The position numbers and the translations under genes were made by a program. Of a stretch of DNA of 64,000 bases, positions 47,150 to 59,068 are shown piece by piece. How positions within the stretch are numbered: position 1 is the stretch's first letter; each line of letters begins with the position of its first letter. The notes below the pieces were generated by a model, which had not been told where the DNA came from, made no database searches, and was given only the letters and a program-made list of their open reading frames with translations. Origin of the DNA: Artemia franciscana (Eukaryota > Arthropoda > Branchiopoda > Anostraca > Artemiidae); the NCBI RefSeq assembly GCF_032884065.1, contig NW_027062618.1, positions 955,362 to 1,019,361 on the forward strand, in the 5' to 3' direction.

Positions 47150-49791
47150 ATTAACCGAACAGATGGACCAAAGGATGATGAGGCGATAAACGATAAAAAG
47201 CTGATTCCGACAACCTTATATGCAGGAGGGCCAACTTTGCACTTATATCAGGGACATCGAATTTACGAATTATCTTCCCATTGCTATACCAAGGGGGGAG
47301 ATAAATAAAAATTTACAATATCTGAAATAAAAAGACCGAATCTGATTAGCCTCTTTTTTCTTTAGAAGGGGATAAAGACCAGAAAGATAAAGGACAGAAT
47401 GATCACAGAATGTAGCATATAGTCTACCGAGTGCACGTCTATTATACTACCCTCGATTAGCAACTATCTTAGAATAGCCCATTTGAAATTTCTTTTGAAC
47501 ATCACGAACAGTGCACTGCCGTAGGCAAGAAATTGAATTCGTAACAGTAATACCCAACCACCGAAAGGCGGAAACAAATGGTATAGAAAAACCGCGACAA
47601 GCTAAGGGAGCATTAGAGGAAGTCGGACCATTAAAACTAGACATTCACATTTCTCAACATTAAGAGAAAGACCAATTTTAGAAAATAGACGTGAAACTTT
47701 TGAGACCATAAACGAGAGACCTTGCTTATTTTTACACAAAAGTAGAAGGTCATCCGCATAAGCAAGATAAGAAACATCTGAGAGTCCAATAAAATAATTT
47801 GATCTAATTTCATCTAAAATACCAGAAATGCACATTTTGAATATACTAGGTGATAAAACTCCTCCCTGCTTGACACCCCGACATAAACGGACAAACGGAG
47901 ATCCAGATTTATTAAATCGGAGGAAAGAATTCTCATACCAAGAACGAAGAAGAAAAATGACTGAAAGATTTACATCATTATTAAAAAGGGAAAAAATAGC
48001 TTGACTGTGAACTACATTGTCAAAAGCTTTAGAAAGGTCCAAAGTACATATATAAAGTGGCGACCCCTCAGCCATGCTATTCTTAAGGGCGGATGAAAGA
48101 ACACGGTGTGCATGTTGACAACCAATACCAGATTGAAACCCAAATTGATTCGACCCGAAATTTATATTTTCATTTAAATGAGGAATTAAAATATATTCAA
48201 GGATTTTACTCAAGTTACACGTAGTGGTTATAGGGCGATAAGATGAACATTGAGAAGGGAGTTTTCCCCACTTTAGAATTGAGGTGACAGTTCCACAAAG
48301 AAAGCTATCCGGAACCACAGAAGGTGTTGAACACATTTTGAACAACAACTGCAAATGAAATAAAAGAACAACACACTTTGGATTTATATTATTTACACTA
48401 ATACCATCAATATCAATGGATGAAGATTTCAGTTGCTTAATTGCATTTTCAACAGCAGTTATTGATACTGGAATAATATGGCCTTGATGAAGCGAAGGCG
48501 GAAGAATTTTATAAAGTAACCGAGAATAATGAGACTGCACGAAAAAATTAATTTTGGAAAAAATTCCCGAATAGTAAACATACCAAGCTGAACTAGAAAT
48601 CGAATCACTATTAAAAAGATTACTTTTATCCAACTTCTCAGAATTGATCAATTTAGACCAATCCTTTTTAGAGGCTGGAAATTCCATACCCTTATAACGA
48701 TTGGATTTAAGGTACTTTTTATAATCATGCTTTGTTTTCTGCTTTATATGCGCAACAAACCCCGTTGTGGGTCTACCACAATCAACCCAAATTCGAAGCC
48801 AAAGTTTTGCCTTATTTTTATAATTCTTTAATTCAGGATCGGCAGCCCATATAGATTTCCGCGTTTTTATACAAATACGATCTTCGGGAACCGCAATTTT
48901 TTCAGCTTCTTTCATACATCTAATTATATCATCATAATATCTATCAAGATCACGCTTACTACCCTTTACTTGCAATTGGAGTAGATGATAAGGCACACGA
49001 ATACAATTAAGCAATGTAGATAAAGACAATATATATAAAGCAATATCGGCTCTTTTCCAATTACTACATTTAAACCATTTAGAATTCCCAATAGGGGCAA
49101 CATTGCAAAGGTTACGTTTCAGTTTAGCAGTAAATGAAAGCGATAGATTGTCAATATCATCAGTCTCAATAACAACATGAATAATCGAGAATTCTAGCTG
49201 TGACGAACTGATTATATGATCAATCTTAGAAACACTACCAGACTGATGGATGTAGGAGTATGATAAATCTTTCTTCAGAATCACGTAAGGGGGCATGCAC
49301 TCCAATATTTCTCGGGATCGATAACTTTGTTCATCCAAAACCGTATTAAAGTCACCAAGAACTATAAAATTAAGTTTATTTTCCTTGACAAGATTCATCA
49401 CTGACTTAAAGACTTGCATGTAATAGCAAATCTATTTATTGACTCCACTGTATTATTTTTATATGGAAGATAAACATTAGCAAACACAGTACTATTTATT
49501 CTAACAGCAAGAATGTGCTTATCCGAATAAATAAGGGATGGGTTCAAAACATCGATACTTTTTTTTAAAAATACAGGCCAGACCTCCAGAAGGGCGGCCA
49601 CGCGTGGTAACTGCATCAGAAGTAAAAACCGAATGAACAGAGCTTCGATGAAGGAACTTTCTGCTAGAGGCGGTTAACAAGGTTTCTTGCAGGCAGATAA
49701 CGTCGAAGTTCCCGTACAGATCGTCAATATAAGCATCTTTATTTTTTGTGCCATTGATATTGTGCCATATGATTAAAATTTGTAAAGTCAT
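47150..49791 (-). pseudogene. LINE E ORF2 (endonuclease, reverse transcriptase, C-terminal domain)
   Basis: From the ATG at 49791 the endonuclease reads LQILIIWHNINGTKNKDAYI, DVICLQETLL and then, after shifts at about 49590 and 49420, VFANVYLPYKNN and FIVLGDFNTVLD, KIDHIISS. A 605-codon open stretch (49419-47602) holds SSYRPITTTCNLSKILEYIL, FGFQSGIGCQHAH, TLDLSKAFDNVVH, GVKQGGVLSPSIF and YLAYADDLLLL; YADD is the catalytic box. After a shift near 47640 come AFRWLGITV and RRALGRLYATFCDH, a normal I-group C terminus. Three shifts and one later stop inactivate it. Confidence 0.87.
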
Positions 49792-50047
49792 TTAGAGGTT
49801 TGATGACTTGCAAAACTACGGAGAACGGAGCATGACATGCTAAAGGACACGTGTTCACCATTGCAATTGGCACATTTTGGTGAGGCATTGCATGGATTTT
49901 CTTTCGTACTAATATGAGGGCCGGCACAACGAGCACATTTGGGCGCAGGACTGGGACAAGAAGACTGGAAGTGATGGGGCGATCGGCACTTAAAACAACA
50001 CTTTGGAATTTCCTTAAACTCGCTCAGTCTAAAGAATTCATAACCAA
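49788..50047 (-). pseudogene. LINE E ORF1 C-terminal fragment with zinc knuckles
   Basis: The frame reads GYEFFRLSEFKEIPKCCFKC, RSPHHFQSSCPSPAPKCARC, AGPHISTKENPCNASPKCAN, CNGEHVSFSMSCSVLRSF. Three Cys/His-rich modules (CFKC…H…C, CARC…H…C and CANC…H…C) are gag-like zinc knuckles that bind the element RNA. The stop (TGA) overlaps the ORF2 start. The N-terminal part is missing because of 5' truncation at 50047. Confidence 0.85.
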
Positions 50048-50051
50048 CTAT

Positions 50052-50235
50052 CAACTACTTCTATGGTATTTCTTATTGTGTGCTTGCTGCTCAGGGTTAT
50101 GGATACTAAAATACCAGCCAAATACCTTTCCAACTTCTGTGTAGCTGAACCTACTGTTGAAATAATAGGTCTAAGGGGTATATCTGGTTTATGAATTTTG
50201 GGTACACCATAAAATCTAGCTCCGTTTCTGCAAGA
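50052..50235 (-). pseudogene. Penelope-like reverse transcriptase segment (right of LINE E)
   Basis: RNGARFYGVPKIHKPDIPLR, PIISTVGSATQKLERYLAGI and NTIEVVD are the conserved region upstream of the palm in Penelope-like enzymes. The frame ends at the LINE border. Sequence further right (50250-50990) shows no element protein that I can support. Confidence 0.82.
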
Positions 50236-50989
50236 TTTTCGGGGAAATCCTAAAGAATTCAGGGATAGTGGAAGCACTGAGCAGAACACAAGTGATGAAC
50301 CAAAAGTAATGAAAGAGAGAGGTAATACCAAACTCTCAGCTGCCATTACTGGAAAACACATGATACTTTACTAGTGGCCACGGATATACAGTGTTGTCTC
50401 AAACTGTTTTTTCGTGAATCAGCAGCGCGACGGTGGAGCGGACCTGTCACTTTGCCGATAACTCACATTAGTCCAGTTTTCTTAAGAAAAAACAAATTAC
50501 TCAATGATAATTTATTACACCCCTTGCCATTGTACGCCCCTAGGCCCGGGACTATTGGTAAATACAGGCCTGCAAATGAGTGTATACCAACAAACTTATT
50601 CTGCCTTTTTACTACACCTTCTACTTCTACTACACTTCTACTTTCACCTACAAACTGACTACTTTTCAAACTGCTTTGTTACTATTTTTGTTTTTCATTT
50701 TTGTAGTACAAGTGTGACACTTAAATCAAGAAAAAATCTACGTCATTTATAAATCATGGCTTATTTTTACTGACATTTATGGCTCAAATATGACTCTGGT
50801 AATATCAAACACAAATACTGCTTTTAATTTTGGGTATAAGCCAACATGTATTTTCAGGGATCTTCTTTTGCCCCCATACCTCGTTTAAGTTTCTATGTTT
50901 GGATTAAAAGAGGCATAACACATCTTTGCTTAGGGTAAAAAGGGGACATACATTGATGCTACACCCAAAACAACATGGTATAAGGGTTT

Positions 50990-53235
50990 CTCAAAAAATG
51001 AAAGAATCTTCAGTAAACAACAGGAGCTAAGAGCTCATATGGCACTTGTAACGAGGCCAGAAGAGCCAAGAGCTCATATGGTATGAGCTCTAACAAAATT
51101 TTAAGAATCCATAGATTGATTTAAAAGGAAAATCAGAGGCTTAATGCCGGTCAGGATTTAAAATAAGAGGTCTGAGTCACGATGTCCTTCTAAATATCAA
51201 AATTCATTAAGATCCGATCACCCACTCGTAAGTTATAAATACCTCATTTTTTCTAATTTTTCCTCTCCCTTCAGCCCCCCAAATGGTGGAATCAGGGAAA
51301 ACGACTTTATCAAGTCAATTTGTGCAGCTCCCTGACACGCCTACGAATTTCCATCGTCTTAGCACGTCCAGAAGCACCAAACTCGCCAAAGCACTGAACC
51401 CCACCCCCTAACTCCCCCAAAGAGAGCGAATCCAGTACAGTTACGTCAATCACGTATCTACGATATTTGCATCTACTACCCACCAAGTTTCATCCCGATT
51501 TCTCCACTCTAAGCGTTTTCCAAGATTTCCGATTTCCCCCCCCCAACTCCTCCCAATGTCAACAGATCTGGTCAGGATTTGAATAATATTCAAATAACAA
51601 TTCCATAAGAGCTCTGAGACATGAGATCCTTCGAAATATCAAATTTCATTAAGATCCGGTCACCTGTTCTTAAGTTAAAAATACCTCATTTTTTCTAATT
51701 TTTCCAAATTAACCCCCCCCCAAACTCCTCCAAAGAGAACGGATCCATTCCAATTATATCAATCACGTATCTAGAACTTGTGCTTATTCTTCTCATCAAG
51801 TTTTATCCCGACCTCTCCACTCTAAGCTTTTTCCAAGATTTCTGTTTCCCCCCTCCGACCCCCTATATCCCTGGATCCAATTCGAGTCAAAAATGGAGCA
51901 TCTGAGACATAAGATCCTTCTATATATCAAGTTTTATTAATATCTAATCACCTATTCGTAAGATAAAGATACCACAATTTTCACGTTTTCCAAGAATTCC
52001 GGTTTCCCCCTCCAACTCCCCTCAATGTCATGAGATCTGGTCAGAATTTAAAATAAGAGCTCTAAAGCACAATATCCTTTTAAATATTAAATATCATCAA
52101 GATCTGGTCACCCGTTCGTAAGTTAAAAGTACCTCATTTTCCAATTTTTCCGATTTAACCGTCCCCCCACTCGGAAGTTCTCATAAGCACAAATAATTTT
52201 TCCGAATTATTCCCCCCCCAACTCTGGCAAAGAGAGCAGATCCATTCCGGTTATGTCAGTCACGTATCTTGGACTTGTTTTTATTCTTTCCACCCAGTTT
52301 CATCCTGATCTCTCCGCTTTAAGTATTTTCTAAGATTTCCGGTCTTCCCCCAGCTGACACCCCCCCCCCAATGACACTGGATCCAGTTGGGATTCAAAAT
52401 AAGAGATATGAGTTACGAGGTCCTTCTAAATATGAAGTTTCATGAAGATTCGATCACTCCTTCGTAAGTTAAAAATAATTCATTTTTTCTAGTTTTTCAG
52501 AATTAACCCTCCCCCAACTCCCCCAAATACCACAGATCCGTTCCGATTATGTCAATCACGTATCTAGAACTTCTGCTTATTTTTCCCACCAAGTTCCATC
52601 CCGATCCCTCCACTCTAAGCGTTTTCCAAGATTTTAGGTCCCCCCCCCCCAACTCTTCCCAATGTCACCAGATCCGGTTGGGATTTAAAATGAGAGCTTT
52701 GAGACATGATATCCTTCTAAATATCACATTTCATTGAGATCCGATCACCCGTTCGTAAGTTAAACATACCTCATTTTTTCTAATTTTTCAGAATTAACCC
52801 TCCCCCCCAACTACCCTAAAGAGAGCGGATCCATCCCGGTTATGTCAATCACGTATCTAGGACTTGTGCTTATTTTTCCCACCAAGTTTCATCCCGATCT
52901 CTCCACTCTAAGCATTTTCCAAGATTTTAGGCCCCCTCCCCCAACCCCCCCCCCACTGTCACCAGATCTAAGTTAAAAATACCTCATTTTCTAATTTTTC
53001 CGATTTAACCGTCTCCCCACTCCGCCATGGACGGTCGAATCGGAGAAACAACAATTTTTAATTTAATCTAGCCTGGTTCCTGATGCGCCTGCCAAATTTC
53101 ATTGTCCTAGCTTGCCTGGAAGTGCCTAAAGTAGCAAAACCGGGACAGACAGATCGACAGACGGACAGACAGGCCGACAGAATTTGCGATCGCTGTATGG
53201 CACTTGGTAGATATCAAGTGCCATAAAAAACCTAG
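50990..53235 (+). repeat. GAGCTC-rich dispersed repeat, copy 4 (most complete)
   Basis: It starts 'aacaggagctaagagctcatatggcacttgt' at about 51014. About seven 250-350-bp units follow, each with 'catcccgatctctccac', 'ttccaagattt', a C-run and 'aatttttccgaattaa'. It ends with 'gacagacagatcgacagacgg…gaatttgcgatcgctgtatggcacttggtagatatcaagtgccataaaaaacctag' (written here in parts). The terminal TATGGCACTTG…CAAGTGCCATA hairpin (about 53195-53226) followed by CTAG is Helitron-like; no transposase is present. Confidence 0.8.
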
Positions 53236-53389
53236 ACTAAACATCAACCCATACAACAACAAATCAAAGTAAAATTTCATTGACATTTTTAGCAAACAAA
53301 CCCTTAAACTAAAAAAAAAAAAAACACTAAAAAACAGAAAACAAAGGTAGATTTTCCTCCTAGTATCTATCTTCAGTCTATTACTACTA

Positions 53390-54850
53390 CTACTACTAAT
53401 AACTTACCCGCAGCACTATTCCAATCTATTTAAGTCCTTCCCTTTTAACATCCTCCTAGGAAGTTCTCATTTTACTTAAATGTTTCTTTGCCTCAATCGT
53501 GGACGACCTGCTATTCGTTTAGTCCTAGACGGTTGGCCAAAAGGACACTCTTTGGCAATTTGTCAGCCGCCGTCATTGCAGAACGTACCATAGCCATCTC
53601 AAAGTTTCTCTCATTATAGCCCTAGAAAGTGGGATTGAACCACAGTTTTCGTACAGCATTCTATTTGATGTGTGGTCAGTCAGTCGGATACTATAAACAA
53701 TCCGGAAGGCAATTTCTTTGAAAAACATCTAGGTAATATTCCTCAGTTTTCTGGAGAGTCCAAGCTACAGAAACATATTTGACCACTCTCTTTACTGTAG
53801 CTTCCAATATTTTAATCTTGGTCCATGGATTTATCTTCCTATTCTTCCAGACATTTTTTAACTGTGAAAATAAAACGCCCTTATTCTTGGCTATTCTGCT
53901 TTTAACATTTTCTGGTACTTATCGTCTTTACTAATAATACTACCAAGTTTAGTGAAGCTGTCCACTTGATGGATCTTTTCGTTACCAACGTCACATTTTC
54001 ATCTTCACTTATTCTTAGCCTTAGCCTCTTAACAGTATTTTTACAATTAATTTTCAAACCTATTCTAGCACACAGAACTCACAAAAATCTACAAGTTCAT
54101 TGATTTTGCTCAGACTTTCATGTAGGATGCTTAAATCAACAACATAATCTAGGTTCAGGAAAGTTTTTCTTCACCATTCGATTCCGTGTTCTCTTATTTT
54201 CTTCCCTGAGGTCTTTGAGAAAATGTCCACAAAATGATCCATATAAATGAGATATAACATAACCCTCCTTAGCTCCTGATTTAATACGAAACTAACGACT
54301 AACCTAGTTTCCTACCTTAACCGCAGAAGTGTTATTCTTGTAAATAGCACTAACCATTTCAAGGTATTTGTCTGGTATACAATACAAGGATAAGACCTTC
54401 ACTAAAGCTCTTCTATCAGCTGAATCAAACGCCTGCTCATAACCTACAGAACTATGGACTAAAGGTATTTAATGACTCAGATACTTTTCAATTATTAATA
54501 CATAGTAAATTTTTTTTGACGAATCCTCTACCGTTTTTAAAACCACACTGTTCTTTTCTTACAGCTTTTTCTACAACATCTCTAGGTACATAAAGTGTCA
54601 TCATACTAATTTGTTTGCTACCTACAGAAACCAGGCTTATATCTCTATAATTATCACACTCACTCTTATCACCTTTCTTATACAGGGGTTCAATTAGGGT
54701 ATTCTTAAAATTCTCAAATGCTTCCCCTTTTTCAAGAATTATATTCATAATCTTCAGCAACTTATTTCTAACCTCATAGCCGCCATATTTAAGAAACTTG
54801 TTTACAACATTATCAGCACATGGAGAGTTAAAAGCGCAATTCTATTAGAT
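53390..54850 (-). pseudogene. LINE A family copy, - strand, heavily decayed
   Basis: In order on the - strand: NVVNKFLKYGGYEVRNKLLK, EPLYKKGDKSECDNYRDISL, RKEQCGFKNGRGFV, then GYEQAFDSADRRALVKVLSL, KNNTSAVKVGN, RLRISEDENVTL and a broken C-terminal region near 53500-53900 (TLRWLWYVLQ). Same order as LINE A at 21-29 kb. Many stops and shifts. The 3' end has TAGTAGTAGTAGTAATAG near 53385-53405. Confidence 0.82.
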
Positions 54851-55486
54851 TCAGTTGTACCTGACCCACTTTCTGTCCACAAAAATACACCATTAAAAAC
54901 CTATTAACTCCCAATGACAATAGCCTACAACTTCAAAGGAAAGTCACACCTTCTTTAGCCGTTTGGTGCCGTATCTTTTCAGATTTTCTTCATTTTATAA
55001 CTCATCTTTCTTTTTTTAGCTTGCCTGATACTACTTCCGGCAGGAGGCAGTGAATAAGGAGATCGATACGTGCGCAACGCAGACCATTGGTCATAACACA
55101 AAAAAGTTTTTAGTGTTTCTCATAGAACTTCACTAACAAGAACTTCACACACGGGTGTTTTTTTTTTTTTCATTAAAACCTAATCTATTGATTTTTCAAA
55201 ATTTTTTAAAGACAATATATGTTTTTGAAAGTTTCCACTAAACTGATTCAAACAATTATATCTATTTTCACTGTCTTTGGTGCTTTAAGCTTTGTGATGA
55301 TATTGATCTCGGACTTCATTTAGTTTTAGACATTATCATTCAACTTGTAAGCACCTTTTGAAACTTCACTCTGAAAAGCGAAAGGAAAAAAACTGATAAA
55401 AAAGATTATTTTACCCACAGGGTCAACTGAACAATAAAGTAATCGACATTCGTCGATTATTATTGATTCTTTTGAACACCATATAA

Positions 55487-56079
55487 TAGAAATAGCTTGG
55501 ACTGTCGACGTGGTTCAGCAGTTCACGTACTTGGGCTCTATCATTGCTGCTGACGGCTTGCTTCTCTCTGAACTACAAGCAAGAATGGCCAAGGCATCTG
55601 CTGTTATTGGGAGGTTAAATCGCCACCTATGGCGGAAACCAAGTATTAGTCGAAAGACGAAGCTGGGAATCTTCAACGCTCAGGTCGGGTCTGTAATTCT
55701 TTATGGAACAGAAATCTGGTCGGCCACAATGACAGTTCTCAAGACTGTAGACGTGTTCCAGACGAAAGGCCTTCGGAGGATAGAAGACCTGAGATGGCTC
55801 GACTTCGTCAGCAACAATAAGTTACTACAGACAACGCAGCAGCCACTGTTGTCCATCCAAACTGCAGAGCGCACTCTACAATGGTACAATCATCTTCTTA
55901 GAATGCCGTCACACCTACCAGCAAAAATCGTGCTGGACTTTAACCCCGCAGAAGCCGGCTGGAAACGACCCCGCGGCAGACCGAAACATCGATGGTCCGA
56001 TAGTCTTTCAAAATACTTGAAGGTGGCAGGCATCGATATCCACGATACACCAGCGTTAGCTGCTGATCGCACCAGTTGA
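55487..56079 (+). pseudogene. LINE C, C-terminal reverse-transcriptase fragment
   Basis: The frame reads VVQQFTYLGSIIAADGLLLS, ELQARMAKASAVIGRLNRHL, KPSISRKTKLGIFNAQVGSV, ILYGTEIWSAT and TLQWYNHLLRMPSHLPAKIV, RPRGRPKHRWSDSL, then a stop at 56079. TYLGS…DG, LYG.E.W and the RPRGRP…W motif are the C-terminal domain of RTE/CR1-like LINEs. It differs from LINE A in sequence and GC content (richer in G and C than its surroundings), so it is another family. Truncated 5'; the last 190 codons are open. Confidence 0.82.
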
Positions 56080-56298
56080 AGGAGGCTGACACTCTCTACG
56101 CTGAGCCACGCCCGGCAGGAGACATATGTCAAATTAAGTCAAAGTTTTTTTTTACCAATCAAAGATTTTACAGTACTTGGTCACTAATCATTATTAGCTT
56201 TGCTAAATGGTTCATATTATAACTATAACTCCATTCAAATCTACTTTTCCTTTTGTTGTTATTGATTTGTGTACCTGTTGTGTTTTTCTTTTCATTTT

Positions 56299-56700
56299 GC
56301 TCGCTTCAGTCGCTATAATTCTAAAATAACAGCATCTTCTTTCGTTTTTCTTTATATATTCTTTTCCAAATCAAAGCGAAACGGCTTCCAACGGCTACCT
56401 ATTGTTTAGTTTTTTTCAGTTTGCTCGCTTCAGTCGCTATAATTCTAAAATAACTGCTTCTTCTTTCGTTTTTCTTTATATATATACTTTAATAATCAGT
56501 CTTTTTTTTTTCTTCTTCAAATCAAAGCGAAACAGCTTCCAACGGTTACCTACTGTGTTTTATTTTTTTCAGTTTGCTCGCTTCAGTCGCTACAATTCTA
56601 AAATAACAGCCTCTTCTTTCGTTTTTTTCTACATTCTTTAATAATCCATCTCCTTTTTGTTCTTCAAATCAAAGCGAAACAGTTTCCACTCATTTCCTTT
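56299..56700. repeat. Tandem repeat of 124-153 bp, three units
   Basis: 'gctcgcttcagtcgctataattctaaaataac' starts at 56299, 56423 and 56576 and is followed each time by 'tcttctttcgtttttct' and 'aaatcaaagcgaaac.g.ttcca'. The third unit is partial. Confidence 0.85.
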
Positions 56701-57392
56701 TTGCTAACACATCTTTGGAACAGAAAAATTCATATTTTACGGTTGACGAAATCTGTTTCTTCTGTTATGTTAAGTGACTAGTAGCCCCAAACGGGAATTT
56801 TATTTTCTTCACTCCATCTTGATATGAAATTTACTTGTAATCTTTCTTCACTTCAAGTTCTTATGTTAGATTATACTAGGTATGTTAAATTCGGTTGCAA
56901 TACGATCTGCTCGTGCAGTGGTGACTATTTTCAGATGAATAACTTCAGTTATCACTATTGGTGAACAAATTCAATTATTCTTTTCCCCATTTGATTAGAA
57001 ACATAAATTTAATTTTTAATCGTCTTTCCGATCAGTTGATTCTTAGTTAATGTTTGCAAATTTTCATTATTATTGAGCTGATATTTATCAAACTGAATTA
57101 ACCTTAAGTCATCTAACAAGTGTTTTGTATTACCAAATTAATAAATCTAACGAACTGAATGATTTATCATAGTTTTTACAACTTAAAAACAGCTGTTTCA
57201 AAAAAAAAAAATCGCTAATGGTTGTACATAAGATGGGCTTGAGCCGCACAAGGTATATGAAGAAATAGCTGCAAAAAGAATTCAGATATGTGCTTGTCTT
57301 TGCCGATATTGACAGAAAATTCGACACTGTCACTTCTAGTAAGAATACTTTTCGCATACTTCATGAATGCTTCGAAACTGAGAAGAGAAGAA

Positions 57393-57644
57393 AGCAACGA
57401 AGGAGAAAAACTCAGAATAACTCTTGCAGCTGCTGAACTAATTAAGAGGGATATTGAGAAACTCCACTCGCAAAAAGAGACCTTCCCAATCCTCGAACAC
57501 AGATCATCTGTAGTTGAGCTGAACAATTATGTGCCAGACCACTTAGAACTGTTTCTTCAGACGCTTTTTGCTGGAAGCAACATTTCAATAAAGGTTTTAT
57601 CGATCAGACATTCTGATGTCCAAGCAGCACGTCCCCACGCTTGA
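57393..57644 (+). other. Possible element-encoded protein fragment, unidentified
   Basis: An open frame reads LRREESNEGEKLRITLAAAE, LIKRDIEKLHSQKETFPILE, HRSSVVELNNYVPDHLELFL, QTLFAGSNISIKVLSIRHSD and VQAARPHA, then a stop. Balanced composition with amphipathic helices suggests real coding ancestry. 'NYVPDxLxLFLxTLFxG…QAARP' reminds me of a protein recurring in invertebrate repeat-derived predictions, but I cannot name a family. Frame upstream (57230-57390) is doubtful. Confidence 0.35.
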
Positions 57645-57659
57645 AGGCACTGATTCAGT

Positions 57660-58440
57660 TCAATATTCCTTAAAGATTTATCTTAATAGCCTTAGCGTTT
57701 TCGGACCTGTCCCCCCCCCATGATCAAATATTCCCCCTTTCTCAACTATAAATCCTATATGTGAACAATGGGCGAATTGCATGGTTTACAATGCTTGCTC
57801 TGAGGGATGTAGGAGGTAACTTTATCCATGGAGGTGTTGTTATTTGGACTTCTGACTGTTTTGATAGAAAAGCTACCCCGAAATATTAATTGGTGCTGAG
57901 GGAGAAGGGGGGGGGGAGAAGGGCAAGAGTCATTGCCCTCCGATCACTTTTTAGCATCCCCCCTAAACACACCCTGAAAGTTCCAACCTAATACCCTCAG
58001 ATATTATTGATATTCCTTTTCAGAAATCATTAGGCACATAGTGGTTTCCTCAGCAAGGTTTCACCTCAACACCCTAAGCCTTAATGGGAACCTAGGCTCA
58101 AACTTATCCCGTTTCCTAAAAACAGACACTGTACATAAACAGCAGGTAATTTGCCTAATTTAAAGCCCTTGCCTCAGGGGGAGTGGGGGATCAGTTCATC
58201 CCCAGAGGTGTAGTTGTTTGACCTTTAGACAACTTTGAAAAAAACCTTCTTATTTCGAGATTTCAATCAATGTTTGACAAGGGGATAGAGAAGGTAAAAA
58301 CAGCACGGGATTATGGTTGTCGTGTAACCACTTTAGAATCTTAAATGCAGCACGAAAATTCAATTTCCGCTAGTATGAGCCAAATACAAAATTTTTCTAT
58401 GGTCATCCCTTCCATATGAAATGGCTTTGCAAAAAAAAAA
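57660..58440. repeat. Diverged copies of the ~280-bp repeat family
   Basis: Phrases such as 'agttccaacctaataccctcagatatt', 'ctcaggggga' and 'ttttgaaaaaaac' resemble repeats at 60690-61060 and 61130-64000. Too diverged to delimit units. Confidence 0.45.
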
Positions 58441-58968
58441 ATACTATACTGAACCCTTATGTCCCTTTACGTTAGGCAGCAGTAGGCAGCACTAGAGCAT
58501 TGTTTCCAACAGTAGGTTCTAGCTCTCTGGAATTCAACCTTAACTTAGATGTATTTCATGTAAAATAATAAAGCCAGGAATTATAAAAATAAAAAAATTA
58601 CTGTTTCAATTGTGTGTCCCTGAAGAAAAGATAAATAAACGTTACCTCTTTCTCTCTCCCGTTTTATTCGGACAACTGGAGACCAATAATTTTTTTTTAT
58701 CCCAAACCTCTCTCCTGTAAATAATTTATTTATACTATCCTACATTATGGTCAGGATTGGTCAAAGGCTAGATTGAGGGGTTGGGACGAGCAAGGCAAGC
58801 TGCCATGGGGGACATGGCTGGAGGAGGAGCCATGGCTGGGGCTTCTGAGACCTTTTTGTTTACATGTGAGTCGAAGGGGACATAAACAAGTTTTCCCTGG
58901 ATGCCACCAACCACTGGAATGACCCTGAATGGGACGATTGTACACTTAAGAAATAATTAATAACAAAC

Positions 58969-59068
58969 CTCACGGCCATATCCTTGGGATTATATCCTTT
59001 GCATTCCAGCAATGATCGAACAACATTTTTGGTCATAGCTGTATCATCTGTGTATGGCTTGTATGGAA
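58969..59068 (-). CDS. ARH3-like ADP-ribosylhydrolase, first visible exon (TDDTAM)
   Basis: After TCTTAG the exon starts with two bases of a split codon and reads PYKPYTDDTAMTKNVVRSLL, ECKGYNPKDMAV, then AG of the Arg codon and GTTTGT. TDDTAM is the first metal-binding motif of ARH3; the Thr and both Asp coordinate Mg2+. The next exon (42797) continues the Arg codon and gives RFVEEYKK. The N-terminal part (about 70 residues with a G.LLGDC.G motif in this family) must be encoded further upstream; I did not find it up to 64000. The following intron is 16.2 kb. Confidence 0.9.

Larger units (their letters stand above)
47020..50047 (-). mobile_element. LINE E (I/Nimb-like), 5' truncated, inserted in the Penelope-like element
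   Basis: It contains the end of ORF1 (zinc knuckles), ORF2 and a 3' end 'aataaataaattattatt' typical of TAA-repeat tails in the I group. Borders are defined by ATAG at 50048-50051 and 47016-47019. ORF1 ends and ORF2 begins within ATGA (49791-49788), a stop-start overlap suggesting reinitiation. The 3-kb copy lacks the 5' UTR and most of ORF1. Confidence 0.87.
45429..50250 (-). mobile_element. Penelope-like retroelement, - strand, split by LINE E
   Basis: From right to left: part of the reverse transcriptase (50235-50052; ARFYGVPKIHKPDIPLRPII), then inserted LINE E (50047-47020), then the palm (47015-46391), linker, GIY-YIG domain (46143-45574) and 3' terminus with a hammerhead-like motif. 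The 4-bp word ATAG (- strand) lies at both LINE borders. With the LINE removed, the frame runs …EVVD-R-LNSIN… without a shift. The linker between 46390 and 46150 has stops and a shift, so the element was already or is now dead. The 5' end is truncated near 50250. Confidence 0.85.

Noticed and set aside
58745..58945. GC-richer stretch with a short - strand frame just downstream of an ARH3 exon
   Set aside because: The frame is Ser/His/Pro-rich, lies in the intron after a good donor at 58968 and matches no ARH3 sequence.
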